From Brevibacterium sp. XM4083 (GTDB lineage Bacteria; Actinomycetota; Actinomycetes; Actinomycetales; Brevibacteriaceae), in the NCBI RefSeq assembly GCF_006489205.2, contig NZ_VFYR02000001.1, positions 1,228,266 through 1,292,265 on the forward strand: a stretch of DNA of 64,000 nt, in the 5' to 3' direction. Made by a program: the position numbers and the translations under genes. The notes under the pieces are model-generated. The model saw nothing but the letters and a program-made list of their open reading frames with translations, had not been told where the DNA came from and did no database searches. Positions 24,469 to 34,237 of this stretch are shown here, piece after piece. The stretch's first letter is position 1. Each line of letters begins with the position of its first letter.

Positions 24469-27101
24469 TGTTCCATTGTCCCAGACCGCTTCGTTCCGCG
24501 CATCGCGGGAGCGCTGAGCGGATCCTCGGGCCACGGGTGCTTGGGATAGCGGCCGCGGTTCTCCGCCCGCACGTGCGGGTACGCGCCCTCCCAGAACGAT
24601 GCGAGGTCACTCGTCACCGCCAGCGGCCGGCGTGCGGGGGAGAGGAGGTGGAGGACGACGGGCACCCGACCGTCGGCGATCCGCGGGACCTCGGTCCACC
24701 CGAAGACCTCTTGGAGTTTGACGGCGAGGACCGGCCCATGCGGGGAGTCGTCGTCGCCGACGTCGTCCGGATCGGGGTAGTCGAGGCGCACCCGCGATCC
24801 GCTCGGCACCTCGATCGTCTCCGGGGCGAGTTCGTCGAGACGGGCCGCCTCCGGCCAGGGCAGGAGCGTGCGCAGCGCACCGACGAGGTCGACGGCGCCC
24901 GGGTCCGCGCCGCGGGCCATATGATCGAGCGCCGCCGGACACCAGTCGGGCAGAGTGTGAGTGAGATGCGACCACCGCACGTCCGGCCACGGCTGTCCGA
25001 TGACGTGGCGGAGCAGCCCGAGCCGTGCCCGCAGCTGGTCGAAGGCGGGACTCGGCCGCAGCACCTCCCGCGCACCCTTGTCCTCGATCGAGCGGGCGAT
25101 CGCCTCCCGCGCGAGCTCCGGGCTCGCCGTGATCGGCGTCGACGTCAGTGCGATCCCGCCGAGGCGGGTCTGCCGGACCGCACGCACCTTGCCTCCCGTG
25201 AACGTCGCCGACTCCTCCGTGGCGAGCAGTCCCGCCCCGGCGAGTTCGGCCGTGTCCGCGTCGATGGGGACGGCCGAGCGGATCGTCGGCCGCCCGCCTG
25301 ACAGACCCACCTCGGCGATCGCCAGCCACGGGCTGCCCATGAGCGGAGAGTTCCTCGGCAGCGCGGCTGCCGTGCCCGAGGCGAGCAGATACTCGGCATC
25401 GGCACCGTTGCGCGCTCGGGCGATCTGGTGGGGGAAGGCGAGGGCGACGACGAGCCCGAGGTCCTCCGGTCGCAGGCGCTCACCCGCCGTGCCGCCGCCG
25501 CTGTACTCGCCGACGATGCGGGTGAACCGGTCGACGTCCTGGGTGAAGCGCCGGTCGCGGGAGGCACGGAGGTCGCGCAGCACCGCGGTGAGGTCGGCGC
25601 CGGGGGAGCGGCGGTCGGATTCGACTGAGGCGACCGCCTCGGCGGCGGCCCGGGCCCCGAGCATCGCCGCCCCGTCGAGGAGTCCGCGTGCCGCCCACAC
25701 GGACGCCGGCACCCGGGCGATCGCCCGCCCGAGGTCGGTGACGTGCAGGTCGGCGCGCCGCGCCTCCGGGGGCGTCCTATCACTGGTGTCGACCTCGACG
25801 GCACCGAGGCCGACGAGGTTGTCCACGGCCAGGGCCCACGCGTGCTGCGGCATCGGGTCGGGCAGCAGCTCGGTGTCACCGCCCCAGGAAGCGAGGTCGA
25901 GGACCGCCGAGGTGAGGTCGGCGGTCGCGATCTCCGGCGGGGTGTGCTCAGGCAGGGAGGCCCAGTCGGCCTCGGACAGGCACCGGTAGACGACGCCGGG
26001 GCCGAGGCGGGCGGCGCGACCCGAGCGCTGGACACCGGAAGCCTTCGATTCCCGGGTCGTCACGAGCCCCGACATCCGCCGCTTGGTATCGAGGCGGGGA
26101 CCACGGGCGAGCCCCGAATCAACGACGATGCTCACGCCGGGCACCGTGAGCGCAGATTCCGCCACCGAGGTGGTGACGATGACCCGGCGCTCACTGTCGT
26201 CGGGGCTCCGGGGCCGGAGGATCGCGTCCTGGTCGGCCGACGAGGTGCGGCCGGTGAGCGTGTGGACGCTCACGGCAGGCATCCCGGAACCGAGGGACGC
26301 CGCGGATCCGGACAGCTGCCCGCGGATCCGGTCGGCCACCTCGTCGACCTCGCGAGCTCCAGGGGCGAAGACGAGGACGTCGCCGCCTGCTGACTCCTCG
26401 AGGGCACGGACAGTCGTGCGGGCGAGGTGGTCGAGGAAGGCCCGGCTCACCCCACGGGCGTCGAGGGGGCGTTCGGGAGCCGGTGCCCACCGGACGTCGA
26501 GCGGATGCGTCTGCGCGGCGACGGAGAGGACCGGTGCCGGGTCGGTCGGGGCACCCACACGACTCGCCCAATCGCGGGCATCGAGGGTCGCGGACATGAC
26601 GACGAGGCTGAGGTCGTCACGGAGCTCGACGAGTTCCCTGCTCATGGCGAAGACGAGGTCGGTGTCGAGGTGGCGTTCGTGGACTTCGTCGAGGATGATC
26701 GCGGCGACGCCTGGCAGCTCCGGATCGCCGAGCATCCGCCGCAGCAGCACTCCCGTGGTGACGAACTCGATCCGGGTGCGTGCCGAGACCGTGGACTCCC
26801 CGCGCACCGTGAAGCCGATGTCCTCGCCGAGGCGGGTCCCCGTCAGGTGCGCGAGCCGCCTCGCCGCAGCGCGGGCCGCCATCCGTCGCGGCTGGGTGAC
26901 GACGATGCGGCCGGAGTCGGGTCCGGCGGTGGTGCGCAGATGCTCGGCGATGAGCGGGGGCACGAGGGTCGTCTTGCCGGTGCCGGGCGGGGCTTCGACG
27001 ACGAGGCGCGGGAAGGGGTCGGCCACCTCGGCGGGAAGACGATCGATGAGCTCAGCCGCCGGGAGGTCGGCGCCGATCGTCGTCAGGTCGAAGGAGTCCA
27101 T
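24465..27101 (-). CDS. hrpB: ATP-dependent helicase HrpB
   Basis: 878-residue DEAH/RHA-type helicase. Motif I is APPGTGKTTLVPPL (about 37-50), motif II is DEVHERHLDTD and motif III is VMSATLD. Motif VI QRSGRAARLGPG is in its normal place. The C-terminal HrpB_C region (from about 780) contains YPHVRAENRGRYPKHPWPEDP. The family's role is poorly defined; in Xanthomonas it is unrelated to the Hrp regulator of the same name. It is the first gene of a coupled pair with the glycosylase-family gene. Confidence 0.93.
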   Translation of the reverse strand: MDSFDLTTIGADLPAAELIDRLPAEVADPFPRLVVEAPPGTGKTTLVPPLIAEHLRTTAGPDSGRIVVTQPRRMAARAAARRLAHLTGTRLGEDIGFTVRGESTVSARTRIEFVTTGVLLRRMLGDPELPGVAAIILDEVHERHLDTDLVFAMSRELVELRDDLSLVVMSATLDARDWASRVGAPTDPAPVLSVAAQTHPLDVRWAPAPERPLDARGVSRAFLDHLARTTVRALEESAGGDVLVFAPGAREVDEVADRIRGQLSGSAASLGSGMPAVSVHTLTGRTSSADQDAILRPRSPDDSERRVIVTTSVAESALTVPGVSIVVDSGLARGPRLDTKRRMSGLVTTRESKASGVQRSGRAARLGPGVVYRCLSEADWASLPEHTPPEIATADLTSAVLDLASWGGDTELLPDPMPQHAWALAVDNLVGLGAVEVDTSDRTPPEARRADLHVTDLGRAIARVPASVWAARGLLDGAAMLGARAAAEAVASVESDRRSPGADLTAVLRDLRASRDRRFTQDVDRFTRIVGEYSGGGTAGERLRPEDLGLVVALAFPHQIARARNGADAEYLLASGTAAALPRNSPLMGSPWLAIAEVGLSGGRPTIRSAVPIDADTAELAGAGLLATEESATFTGGKVRAVRQTRLGGIALTSTPITASPELAREAIARSIEDKGAREVLRPSPAFDQLRARLGLLRHVIGQPWPDVRWSHLTHTLPDWCPAALDHMARGADPGAVDLVGALRTLLPWPEAARLDELAPETIEVPSGSRVRLDYPDPDDVGDDDSPHGPVLAVKLQEVFGWTEVPRIADGRVPVVLHLLSPARRPLAVTSDLASFWEGAYPHVRAENRGRYPKHPWPEDPLSAPAMRGTKRSGTMEQ

Positions 27102-27113
27102 GCCCCCAGTCTC

Positions 27114-28145
27114 TCAGGGTGCAGTGCCCAGCCGCGCGAGGGCTGAGAGGACACGGTCACGGACGCGCCCGACCGGTCCACCGGCCAACGCCACTCCCGA
27201 GGCGACGCTCGCGCCCGAGTGGATGACCTGCGGAGTCACCACGCGGCGGCGAGAGTAGCGTGCGAGCGCCGACGCCGGTTCGTCGGCGTTGAGGAGTTCG
27301 GCGAGGGTGACGGCATCGCAGATCGACTCGCACGCCCCACGGCCGAGGTTCGGCTGCATCGCGTGGGCGGAGTCGCCGATGAGCACGGTCCGGCCACGGA
27401 CGAAGGACCGCAGGGGACGAGACACGTGGATGCCGCTGATCACGGTCTGCCCGGTCCTTGCGGCCTCGACGACCGCGGTGACCGGGGAGGGGAAGACCCG
27501 CGCCGCCCTGCGGAGATGGTCGAGCCCTGCCGCCGTGGTCGCAAACCGGCGTTCGGGGAAGGCGGTGAACCAGTTGGTCCGGTTCCCCGGCAGCGGGGTG
27601 ATGCCGAAGAGCATCCGATCGCCCCAGTACTCGGTGACGGCGCCGGCGGAGAGGTCGGCGTCGATGACTCCGCGGATGACCGTGAGCGGAGGGCGTCGAG
27701 GCGCGGTTCGGCCTCCCCAGGCTCCGGATCGGACCGCGCTGCGGGCACCGTCGGCGCCGACGAGGACATCGGCCGCAAGCGTCGTCGGGTCGGCTACCTC
27801 CCCGGTGAGCAGGGGTGTCGAGGCCGGTCGGGCGGCGGTGAGGAGGGAGTGGAGCTGTGCGCGGCCGATCATCAGCGCGCCGAGGCGGGGCGGCCGGGCG
27901 AGGAGGCGACCGTCGGAGCTGCGGATCGTCGCCTCGTCGACGCGGACGCCCGACTTTTCGACCGCAGTGCTCAGGCCTGCCCGGCGCAGGGCGGTCATGG
28001 CGGAGGGAAAGAGGGCGAACGCCGTGTCCAGGGCTCTCGCCTGGGGATCGCGTTCGTGGACGGTCACCGTCCACTCGGGCCGGTCGAGCGCGGCGGCCAG
28101 GGTCGCCCCGGCGATTCCGCTGCCGATGATCCGCACGCTCGTCAT
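27114..28145 (-). CDS. FAD-dependent monooxygenase
   Basis: 343 residues, PHBH/UbiH-type aromatic hydroxylase fold. The Rossmann motif is VRIIGSGIAGATLAAAL (residues 4-20), DG-type motif ADVLVGADGARSAVRSGAWG and the second FAD motif GRTVLIGDSAHAMQPNLGRGACESICDAVTLAELL. It lacks a membrane anchor. The natural substrate is unknown. The start is ATG at 28145 because TATCGT lies 6 nt upstream, a leaderless arrangement; the open frame to 28226 overlaps the divergent gene's promoter. It is divergent from the FAH-family gene, hinting at a shared catabolic theme. Confidence 0.88.
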   Translation of the reverse strand: MTSVRIIGSGIAGATLAAALDRPEWTVTVHERDPQARALDTAFALFPSAMTALRRAGLSTAVEKSGVRVDEATIRSSDGRLLARPPRLGALMIGRAQLHSLLTAARPASTPLLTGEVADPTTLAADVLVGADGARSAVRSGAWGGRTAPRRPPLTVIRGVIDADLSAGAVTEYWGDRMLFGITPLPGNRTNWFTAFPERRFATTAAGLDHLRRAARVFPSPVTAVVEAARTGQTVISGIHVSRPLRSFVRGRTVLIGDSAHAMQPNLGRGACESICDAVTLAELLNADEPASALARYSRRRVVTPQVIHSGASVASGVALAGGPVGRVRDRVLSALARLGTAP

Positions 28146-28200
28146 GCCGTCACGATACCGCGACCCGAGCGAAGCGAACTCGGCGTCTAGACTGGGCATC

Positions 28201-29007
28201 ATGCGTATTGCGAGATTTGTGCACAAGGACGAACCCGCCTACGGAGTCGTCGAAGGTGAGGTTCCGCCGATCGAGAACGGGCAGTGGGACACCTCGGGTC
28301 TCAGCCTCGCCGTCCTCGACTCCGACCCCTTCTTCGCTCCCGCGCAGTCGACGGGGGAGCGGCTGAAGTTCGACGACGTGCGCCTCCTCTCGCCGATCCT
28401 GCCGCGATCGAAGGTCATCGGCGTCGGCCGGAACTTCGCCGACCACGCCGCCGAACTCGGCAACGAGGTGCCGGTGACCCCGGTGACGTTCTTCAAGCCG
28501 AACACCTCGGTCATCGGACCCGGCGACCCCATCCGCCTGCCCGCGATCAGTGAGTACGTCTCCTACGAGGCCGAGCTCGCCGTCATCATCGGACGCGTGT
28601 CGAAGGGCGTGAAGGCGGAGAACGCACTCGACCACGTCCTCGGGTACACCTCGGCGAACGATGTCACCCTGCGCGACCTGCAGAAGTCGGACACGCAGTG
28701 GACCCGGGCCAAGGGCTTCGACACCTCGTGCCCGCTGGGCCCGTGGATCGAGACCGACCTCGACGTCGACGACCTGAGCATCCGTTCGTGGGTCAATGGT
28801 GACCTCAAGCAGGACGGGACGACCGCGGACTTCATCTTCGACATCCCGACGATCATCGAGCACCTCTCCGAGACGATCACGCTGCTGCCCGGCGACGTCA
28901 TCCTCACCGGCACGCCCGCCGGGGTCGGTCGGATCGTCGCCGGCGACCGCGTCGACATCGCCATCGACGGTCTCGGAGTGCTCTCCAACCCCGTCATGGA
29001 CGCCTGA
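28201..29007 (+). CDS. Fumarylacetoacetate hydrolase (FAH) family protein
   Basis: 268 residues. The FAH-fold metal site is visible: [11 protein letters not shown] (Glu pair) and [17 protein letters not shown] with [17 protein letters not shown]. The tail [22 protein letters not shown] is the family hallmark. Members hydrolyse or decarboxylate 1,3-diketo or oxaloacetate-like acids; this one lacks a specific marker. ATG at 28201 lies 7 nt after TAGACT (28188-28193), suggesting a leaderless message. gltX follows after 64 bp, a common actinobacterial neighbour. Confidence 0.9.
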   Translation: MRIARFVHKDEPAYGVVEGEVPPIENGQWDTSGLSLAVLDSDPFFAPAQSTGERLKFDDVRLLSPILPRSKVIGVGRNFADHAAELGNEVPVTPVTFFKPNTSVIGPGDPIRLPAISEYVSYEAELAVIIGRVSKGVKAENALDHVLGYTSANDVTLRDLQKSDTQWTRAKGFDTSCPLGPWIETDLDVDDLSIRSWVNGDLKQDGTTADFIFDIPTIIEHLSETITLLPGDVILTGTPAGVGRIVAGDRVDIAIDGLGVLSNPVMDA

Positions 29008-29071
29008 GCCGAACCTGCTCGCCCCTGCACGAAAACTACACAAACCACCACTCCTTGGAGCCGATCACCAC

Positions 29072-30538
29072 ATGACCGTCAAAGTCCGCTTCTGTCCCTC
29101 GCCCACCGGCACGCCGCACGTCGGCATGGTCCGCACTGCCCTGTTCAACTGGGCCTACGCCAAGCACACCGGCGGCACCTTCGTCTTCCGCATCGAGGAC
29201 ACCGACGCCGCCCGCGACTCCGAGGAGAGCTTCTCCCAGGTCGTCGAGGCGATGAAGTGGCTCGGGCTCGACTGGGACGAGGGCATCGAGGTCGGCGGAC
29301 CCGACGGCCCCTACCGGCAGTCAGAGCGCGGTGACATCTACGCAGGCGTCATCGAGAAGCTCAAGGACGCCGGACACATCTACGAGTCCTATTCGACGAA
29401 CGAAGAGGTCGAAGCCCGCCACACCGCCGCCGGCCGCGACCCCAAGCTCGGCTACGACGGCTTCGACCGCGACCTCACCGACGAGCAGATCGCCGCGTTC
29501 CGGGCCGATGGCCGTGAGCCCGTGTGGCGGGTGCGCATGCCCGATGCCGACATCACCTTCACCGACCTCGTCCGCGGCGAGATCACCTTCAAGGCCGGCA
29601 CGATCCCCGACTTCGTCGTCGTCCGCGCGAACGGCCAGCCGCTCTATACGCTGGTCAACCCCGTCGACGATGCGCTCATGGGCATCACCCATGTGCTCCG
29701 CGGCGAGGACCTCCTCTCCTCGACCCCGCGTCAGATCGTCCTCTACGAAGCCCTCAAAGACATCGGCATCGCGGAGGCGACCCCCGAGTTCGGTCACCTG
29801 CCCTACGTCATGGGCCAGGGGAACAAGAAGCTGTCCAAGCGCGACCCCGAGTCGAACCTCTTCCTCCACCGTGAGCACGGGTTCATCCCCGAAGGGCTCA
29901 TCAACTACCTCGGTCTGCTCGGCTGGTCGATCGGTCCCGACCGTGACGTGTTCACCGTCGACGAGTTCACCCAGGCCTTCGACATCCACGACGTCCTGCC
30001 CAACCCGGCGCGCTTCGACATCAAGAAGGCGACGGCGATCAACGCCGACCACATCCGAATGCTCGCCCCGGACGACTTCCGTGACCGCCTCATCCCCTAC
30101 CTCCAGGCCGCCGAGGTGCTCCCGGCCGAACCGACGGATGCTCAGCTGGCGATCCTCGACCAGGCGGCACCGCTCGTCCAGACCCGGATGAACCTCCTCG
30201 GCGAGGCGCCCGACCTCCTCGCCTTCCTCTTCACCCCCGATGTCGAGCTGACGATGTCCGAGGACGGGCTCAAGACCCTCAAGGACTCCGCCCCCGAGGT
30301 GCTCGCCGCCTCGATCGAGGTCCTCGAGGGACTCGAGGACTGGAGGACGGAGAGGCTCCAGGCCGTGCTCGAGGAGAAGCTGGTGAACGAGATGGAGATC
30401 AAGCCGCGCCTGGCCTACGGCCCGCTGCGCGTCGCCGTCTCCGGGCGCCGCGTCTCCCCGCCGCTGTTCGAGTCACTCGAGATCCTCGGCAAGGAGTCCT
30501 CGCTCACCCGTCTGCGCGCGCTGGCGGCGCAGCTGTGA
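29072..30538 (+). CDS. gltX: Glutamyl-tRNA synthetase
   Basis: 488 residues, class I synthetase that charges tRNA-Glu. The HIGH-type motif is [19 protein letters not shown] (about 8-26) and the KMSKS-type motif is [10 protein letters not shown] (about 250). The non-discriminating form would also charge tRNA-Gln in organisms using GatCAB; which applies cannot be told here. The neighbouring tRNA-Gln and tRNA-Glu genes about 1.4 kb downstream are a fitting context. GGAG at 29056 is about 12 nt before the ATG. The stop overlaps the next gene. Confidence 0.96.
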   Translation: MTVKVRFCPSPTGTPHVGMVRTALFNWAYAKHTGGTFVFRIEDTDAARDSEESFSQVVEAMKWLGLDWDEGIEVGGPDGPYRQSERGDIYAGVIEKLKDAGHIYESYSTNEEVEARHTAAGRDPKLGYDGFDRDLTDEQIAAFRADGREPVWRVRMPDADITFTDLVRGEITFKAGTIPDFVVVRANGQPLYTLVNPVDDALMGITHVLRGEDLLSSTPRQIVLYEALKDIGIAEATPEFGHLPYVMGQGNKKLSKRDPESNLFLHREHGFIPEGLINYLGLLGWSIGPDRDVFTVDEFTQAFDIHDVLPNPARFDIKKATAINADHIRMLAPDDFRDRLIPYLQAAEVLPAEPTDAQLAILDQAAPLVQTRMNLLGEAPDLLAFLFTPDVELTMSEDGLKTLKDSAPEVLAASIEVLEGLEDWRTERLQAVLEEKLVNEMEIKPRLAYGPLRVAVSGRRVSPPLFESLEILGKESSLTRLRALAAQL

Positions 30539-31818
30539 ACGTCCACCCATGGCAGCGCGGGGTCCTTCATCTCCGTGACGTGACCGTCGAGGTCCCGCTC
30601 GACCATTTCGGTCGGCTCGACGCGGACTCGGCGGCCTCTGCGAGGATCGAGGTCTTCGCCCGGATCGTCGCCGATGAGGCCGAGAGCTCCAAGCCCTACC
30701 TCGTCTTCCTCCAGGGCGGACCCGGATTCGAGGCGCCTCGCCCGACGACTCCGGTGGGGCAGGGCTCGTGGCTGGCCCGGGCGCTCGAGGACTTCCAGGT
30801 GGTCATGCTCGACCAGCGGGGGACCGGAAAGTCGAGTCCGATCGGCTCGGTCGAGGGCCGGATCACCGGTCTCGACATCGCCGGCGACGATCCCGAGGCC
30901 ATCGCCGAGGTGCTCGCGTGCTACCGGGCGGACTCGATCGTCGAGGACGCCGAGGCGCTGCGCCGTGAGCTCGGCGTCGACCGCTGGTCGGTGCTCGGGC
31001 AGTCCTTCGGCGGTTTCACCGCTCTGCGCTACGTCTCCGCGCACTCGGAGTCGCTCACCGAGGCCTACTTCACCGGCGGGCTGCTCGCGATCGGGGTCGA
31101 TCCCGTCGACGTCTATCGGGCGACGTGGGCGCAGATGATGCGCAAGTCCGAGCAGCACTACCGGAACTTCCCCGGCGATCGCGACCGGATGGCCGCGCTC
31201 ATGGACCTCGCCGGAGCCGACGGCGGCATCGCGCTGCCCGGCGGGGCACGGGCGACGACCGAGCGGGTGCGCCTCCTCGGCCACCACCTCGGCGCCTCCG
31301 ACGGACCTGAGGCCCTCCACTACCTCCTCGATCTCGATCCGGGCTCCTCCGGCCTGCGCCATGATCTCGCAGGTGCCCTGCCGTTCTCGGGACGCAACCC
31401 GCTGTACGCGGTCGTCCACGAATCGTGCTGGGCCGACGGGACCGTGACGAACTGGGCGGCGAGGCGGGCGATGCCTGCGGAGGTCCGTGACGATCCCACC
31501 CTGCTCGCCGGTGAGCATGCCGGCCCTGAGTCCTTCGCCGAGGATCCCGAGCTCGCACCGTTCGCCGAGGTGGCCGAGGTCGTCGCCGCCTATGAGTGGC
31601 CGAAGCTCTACGACGTCGATGCGCTGCGGGCCTCGACCGTGCGCGGGGCCGCTGCCGTGTACTTCGAGGACGCCTACGTCCCTGCCGAGTACTCTCTGGC
31701 CACGGCCGAGCTCATGGACGGCGTGCGCCCGTGGGTGACGAACGAGTACGAGCACAACGGCCTGCGCGCCGACGGCTACCGGGTCCTCGACCGACTCATC
31801 ACGCTCGCGAGGGCGTGA
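30535..31818 (+). CDS. Proline iminopeptidase-like alpha/beta hydrolase (S33)
   Basis: 427 residues. The S33 features are [13 protein letters not shown] (oxyanion region), [14 protein letters not shown], and the nucleophile elbow [12 protein letters not shown] with Ser157. The larger C-terminal cap and the YFTGGL motif are typical of the 430-residue prolyl-aminopeptidase group. It removes N-terminal proline from peptides. GTG at 30535 overlaps the gltX stop in a GTGA junction, so translation is coupled to the synthetase, probably for expression level rather than function. Confidence 0.9.
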   Translation: MNVHPWQRGVLHLRDVTVEVPLDHFGRLDADSAASARIEVFARIVADEAESSKPYLVFLQGGPGFEAPRPTTPVGQGSWLARALEDFQVVMLDQRGTGKSSPIGSVEGRITGLDIAGDDPEAIAEVLACYRADSIVEDAEALRRELGVDRWSVLGQSFGGFTALRYVSAHSESLTEAYFTGGLLAIGVDPVDVYRATWAQMMRKSEQHYRNFPGDRDRMAALMDLAGADGGIALPGGARATTERVRLLGHHLGASDGPEALHYLLDLDPGSSGLRHDLAGALPFSGRNPLYAVVHESCWADGTVTNWAARRAMPAEVRDDPTLLAGEHAGPESFAEDPELAPFAEVAEVVAAYEWPKLYDVDALRASTVRGAAAVYFEDAYVPAEYSLATAELMDGVRPWVTNEYEHNGLRADGYRVLDRLITLARA

Positions 31819-31875
31819 GGGACGCGGTCCTCCCTCTCCGCCTCGGCGGTGTTAAGAAGGTCACACGGTTTGGAT

Positions 31876-31905
31876 TTGGCGGCGGGGGAGGGGCCTGTGT
31901 AAAGT
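31876..31905 (+). promoter_or_regulatory. Probable promoter of the tRNA pair
   Basis: TTGGCG (31876-31881) and TAAAGT (31900-31905) are separated by 18 bp. They lie about 50 nt upstream of tRNA-Gln, in a gap (31819-31954) without a gene. Confidence 0.45.
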
Positions 31906-31954
31906 TATATCTCGTTGCTGAGGGGAATTCCTCCAGGGAAGTCCCGCATAGCAG

Positions 31955-32026
31955 TGGGGTATGGTGTAATTGGCAGCACGAGTGATTCTGGTTCACTTAG
32001 TCTAGGTTCAAGTCCTGGTACCCCAG
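31955..32026 (+). tRNA. tRNA-Gln (anticodon CUG)
   Basis: 72 nt folding as a cloverleaf: acceptor TGGGGTA/TACCCCA, anticodon stem AGTGA/TCACT around loop TTCTGGT (anticodon CTG), T-arm with GGTTCAAGTCC and discriminator G. CCA is not encoded. Confidence 0.96.
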
Positions 32027-32063
32027 CGGACAGCTTCAGAGCGATCTGAGGATCTGTTCATCG

Positions 32064-32136
32064 GCCCCCGTCGTCTAGTGGCCTAGGACGCCGCCCTCTC
32101 AAGGCGGTAACGGCAGTTCGAATCTGCTCGGGGGTA
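32064..32136 (+). tRNA. tRNA-Glu (anticodon CUC)
   Basis: 73 nt. Acceptor GCCCCCG pairs with CGGGGGT (one G-U). The anticodon stem CCGCC/GGCGG encloses loop CTCTCAA (anticodon CTC). The T-loop is GTTCGAATC and the discriminator is A; CCA is not encoded. It lies 37 nt after tRNA-Gln, so the two are probably co-transcribed. Confidence 0.96.
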
Positions 32137-32141
32137 CGGTT

Positions 32142-32173
32142 GAGCCCCGCACCGATCCATCGGTGCGGGGCTC
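32142..32173 (+). terminator. Strong terminator hairpin after the tRNAs
   Basis: A perfect 15-bp stem: GAGCCCCGCACCGAT (32142-32156) and ATCGGTGCGGGGCTC (32159-32173) with a 2-nt CC loop. It starts 5 nt after tRNA-Glu and also ends the convergent DUF4282 gene at 32187. The following bases (ACTCTATTC) are only weakly T-rich. Confidence 0.85.
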
Positions 32174-32186
32174 ACTCTATTCAACC

Positions 32187-32996
32187 TCACCGACCGGATG
32201 AGTCGGCGATGCGCTTCGTGTGCTCGGCGGTCTTGACGCTGGCGACGATGAGCTCGAGGACGAGACGGACGAAGATCACCCACAGGGCCGGCCCGATCCA
32301 GCCGAAGATGATCGTGAGGACGAGCGGCCACGCATTGAACGAGGGCTCAGGGTTGAACATCGTCGGGGTGTTCGCCGCGGCTCCGATCGCGATCGCCGAG
32401 AGGATCGCTCCCAACCACCACAGTCCTGCGACGATGATGGCGAGCAGGTAGATGATCCCGGCCCAGCGCACGGCGACGAAGTTCTCGAAGCGGAAGTCGA
32501 AGAGCGACTTGAGGAATCCCGGCTCCGAGGGCTGACCGGGCTGACCGTAGCCGGCCTCGTGACCGTAGGGCGCGGCCTGACCGTAGTGCTGATGCTGACC
32601 GTGCGTCCCCGCCTGACCGTAGGGGCCGGGTGCTCCGTATCCGCCGGACTGGCCGTAGCTGGCCGACTGACCGTAGCCGCCGGACTGTGCGTAGCCGTCC
32701 GACTGGCCGTAGCCGCTGGATTGTGCGTAGCCGTCGTACGGGCTGCCGTCGTACGGGCTGCCGGCCTGCGGCTGACTGCCGTACTGCTGCGGCGGCTGAC
32801 TGCCGGTCGGCAGTACCGATTCGTTCGATGAGGCGGCCGCCGGATCGTGGCTGCGGTCAGGCCCGCCCTGCGACGACGGCGAATCGCCCCGCGACGAGAG
32901 CGAATCGCCCTGCTGCTGCCGCGAATCGCCCGGTTGGGAGGACGGGGTGTCGGGGCGGTTGGGGTCCTGGTTCGGGTCCTGCGGGGACGTCGTCAT
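32187..32996 (-). CDS. DUF4282 domain membrane protein with Gly/Tyr/Gln-rich N-terminus
   Basis: 269 residues. Residues 1-155 are low complexity: first S/P/Q-rich with repeated GDS words, then about 15 YG-containing units ([20 protein letters not shown] style). The DUF4282 domain follows ([27 protein letters not shown]...[26 protein letters not shown]) with two helices and a conserved cytoplasmic end. Function unknown. The ATG at 32996 is preceded by GAGAGAGG. A 15-bp duplication encodes [10 protein letters not shown]. The Y/Q-rich tract resembles prion-like or phase-separating sequences, but no function is implied. Confidence 0.85.
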   Translation of the reverse strand: MTTSPQDPNQDPNRPDTPSSQPGDSRQQQGDSLSSRGDSPSSQGGPDRSHDPAAASSNESVLPTGSQPPQQYGSQPQAGSPYDGSPYDGYAQSSGYGQSDGYAQSGGYGQSASYGQSGGYGAPGPYGQAGTHGQHQHYGQAAPYGHEAGYGQPGQPSEPGFLKSLFDFRFENFVAVRWAGIIYLLAIIVAGLWWLGAILSAIAIGAAANTPTMFNPEPSFNAWPLVLTIIFGWIGPALWVIFVRLVLELIVASVKTAEHTKRIADSSGR

Positions 32997-33191
32997 AGTC
33001 GACCTCTCTCTCGGCGGTGCTGATTGCCAGATGGACGATGTGACGCCGCCCACCTGCGTCTTCGCAATCTATCAGGGCATCTTCACCGGCCGCTGGCTGT
33101 CCGTCACAGCGCGCCGATCATCGACGCGAACACACAGGTTCCATTCAAGCGGAGCAGGTCGAAAGGGAGCGGACCGGGAGAGGCACCGGGC

Positions 33192-34118
33192 TCAGACCAG
33201 TCGGATGCCCCACTCGACCGCGAGTGTTCCGCCGGGCTCGACGACATCGACGTCTTCTCCGGTCGCGAAGGCATTGGGCGGGCAGGTCATCGGCTCGATC
33301 GCGAGCGCGCGGCGGGAGAGTCCGTCGCCGAGTTCGTCCCCCGTGTAGACCTGCCAGTTGCGGAATCCCGAGTCGACGTCGATGACCGTCTCCCGACCGT
33401 CGGCACCCCTGAGCCGCGCCCGCGACCGGCCGTCGGGGTCTCGGCGCGGCTGACCGAACGCATCGTCGAGTTGCGTCCCGTCCACGCTGCGCAGGGCGCG
33501 GAAGTCCTTGCACGTGAGGCAATCGGACATCTCCGCTTCGTGGTCGAGAGGGACCTCCGAACCGTCGTCGAACGGGCGCGACTCCACGGGGATGAGGCGC
33601 TCATCGGGGACGAGCCAGGTTCCGGCGGGAATGACCAGCTGCGCGGCGTCGACGTACTCGGCCCCCGGATGAAACCACGGGTGGAAGCCGAAGCCGAACG
33701 GAGCCGCTTCGGTGCCGATGTTCTCAGCACGCGCGTGGACCCGCAGTCCCTCCTCGCCGAGGTCGTAGCGGACGGTGAGAAGGAATCGGAACGGGTACCC
33801 GGGTGAAGGGGAGAGCTGCGTCGTGAGCGTCACCGAAGTCTCCGTCGCCTCGACGACGTCCCATTCGACGTCGATGACCAGCCCGTGCAGAGCGGTGTTC
33901 CGTGCCGGCTCGGTGATCGGAAGCTGGTGGACCGTGCCGTCGAACTCGTAGCGTCCGTCGGCGATGCGGTTGGGCCACGGCGCGAGCACCGCGCCGTCGG
34001 AGGTGCCCGTCTCGACGACGACGGATCGTCCCGCAACCGTATAGTCGCGCAGGCTCGCGCCGACCGGGGAGACGACAGCAGTGCTTGTCCCATAGGCGAG
34101 GTCGATGAAGTCGGTCAT
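33192..34118 (-). CDS. galM: Aldose 1-epimerase (mutarotase)
   Basis: 308 residues. It interconverts the alpha and beta anomers of galactose and glucose. Key residues visible are His in NTALHGLVIDVEW, the catalytic His in FGFGFHPWFHPG and the general-base Glu in ALAIEPMTCPPNAF. PNRIADGRYEFDG is the typical arginine-containing N-terminal segment. It is divergent from galTK across a 119-bp gap, which makes a Leloir-pathway unit (galM, galT, galK). No galE is seen nearby. Confidence 0.9.
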   Translation of the reverse strand: MTDFIDLAYGTSTAVVSPVGASLRDYTVAGRSVVVETGTSDGAVLAPWPNRIADGRYEFDGTVHQLPITEPARNTALHGLVIDVEWDVVEATETSVTLTTQLSPSPGYPFRFLLTVRYDLGEEGLRVHARAENIGTEAAPFGFGFHPWFHPGAEYVDAAQLVIPAGTWLVPDERLIPVESRPFDDGSEVPLDHEAEMSDCLTCKDFRALRSVDGTQLDDAFGQPRRDPDGRSRARLRGADGRETVIDVDSGFRNWQVYTGDELGDGLSRRALAIEPMTCPPNAFATGEDVDVVEPGGTLAVEWGIRLV

Positions 34119-34206
34119 GCGGCTCCCGAGTATCGTCGTGGTCGGTGGTCCTGGTCGACGATTGTACGTGCCTCGCCTCTCGCCCGACCGCAGGGTGTTA
34201 GCATTA

Positions 34207-34222
34207 TGATCGAAAATGATCA
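34207..34222 (+). promoter_or_regulatory. Possible repressor operator at the galT promoter
   Basis: TGATCGAAAATGATCA holds two TGATC words 10 bp apart, one being the palindrome TGATCA. It overlaps the -10-like TATGAT (34205-34210) and ends just before the galT ribosome binding site GGGAGG. CGATCAAAACTTTTC upstream of the symporter (minus strand, near 38684-38670) looks related. The DeoR protein at 38702-39460 is the obvious candidate, by inference. Confidence 0.35.
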
Positions 34223-34237
34223 GTTTTGGGAGGTTTG

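Noticed and set aside
32380..32996. Plus-strand frames opposite the DUF4282 repeat tract
   Set aside because: Antisense repeats of Gly/Tyr codons produce long Leu/Val/Arg-rich frames; no start site or domain.
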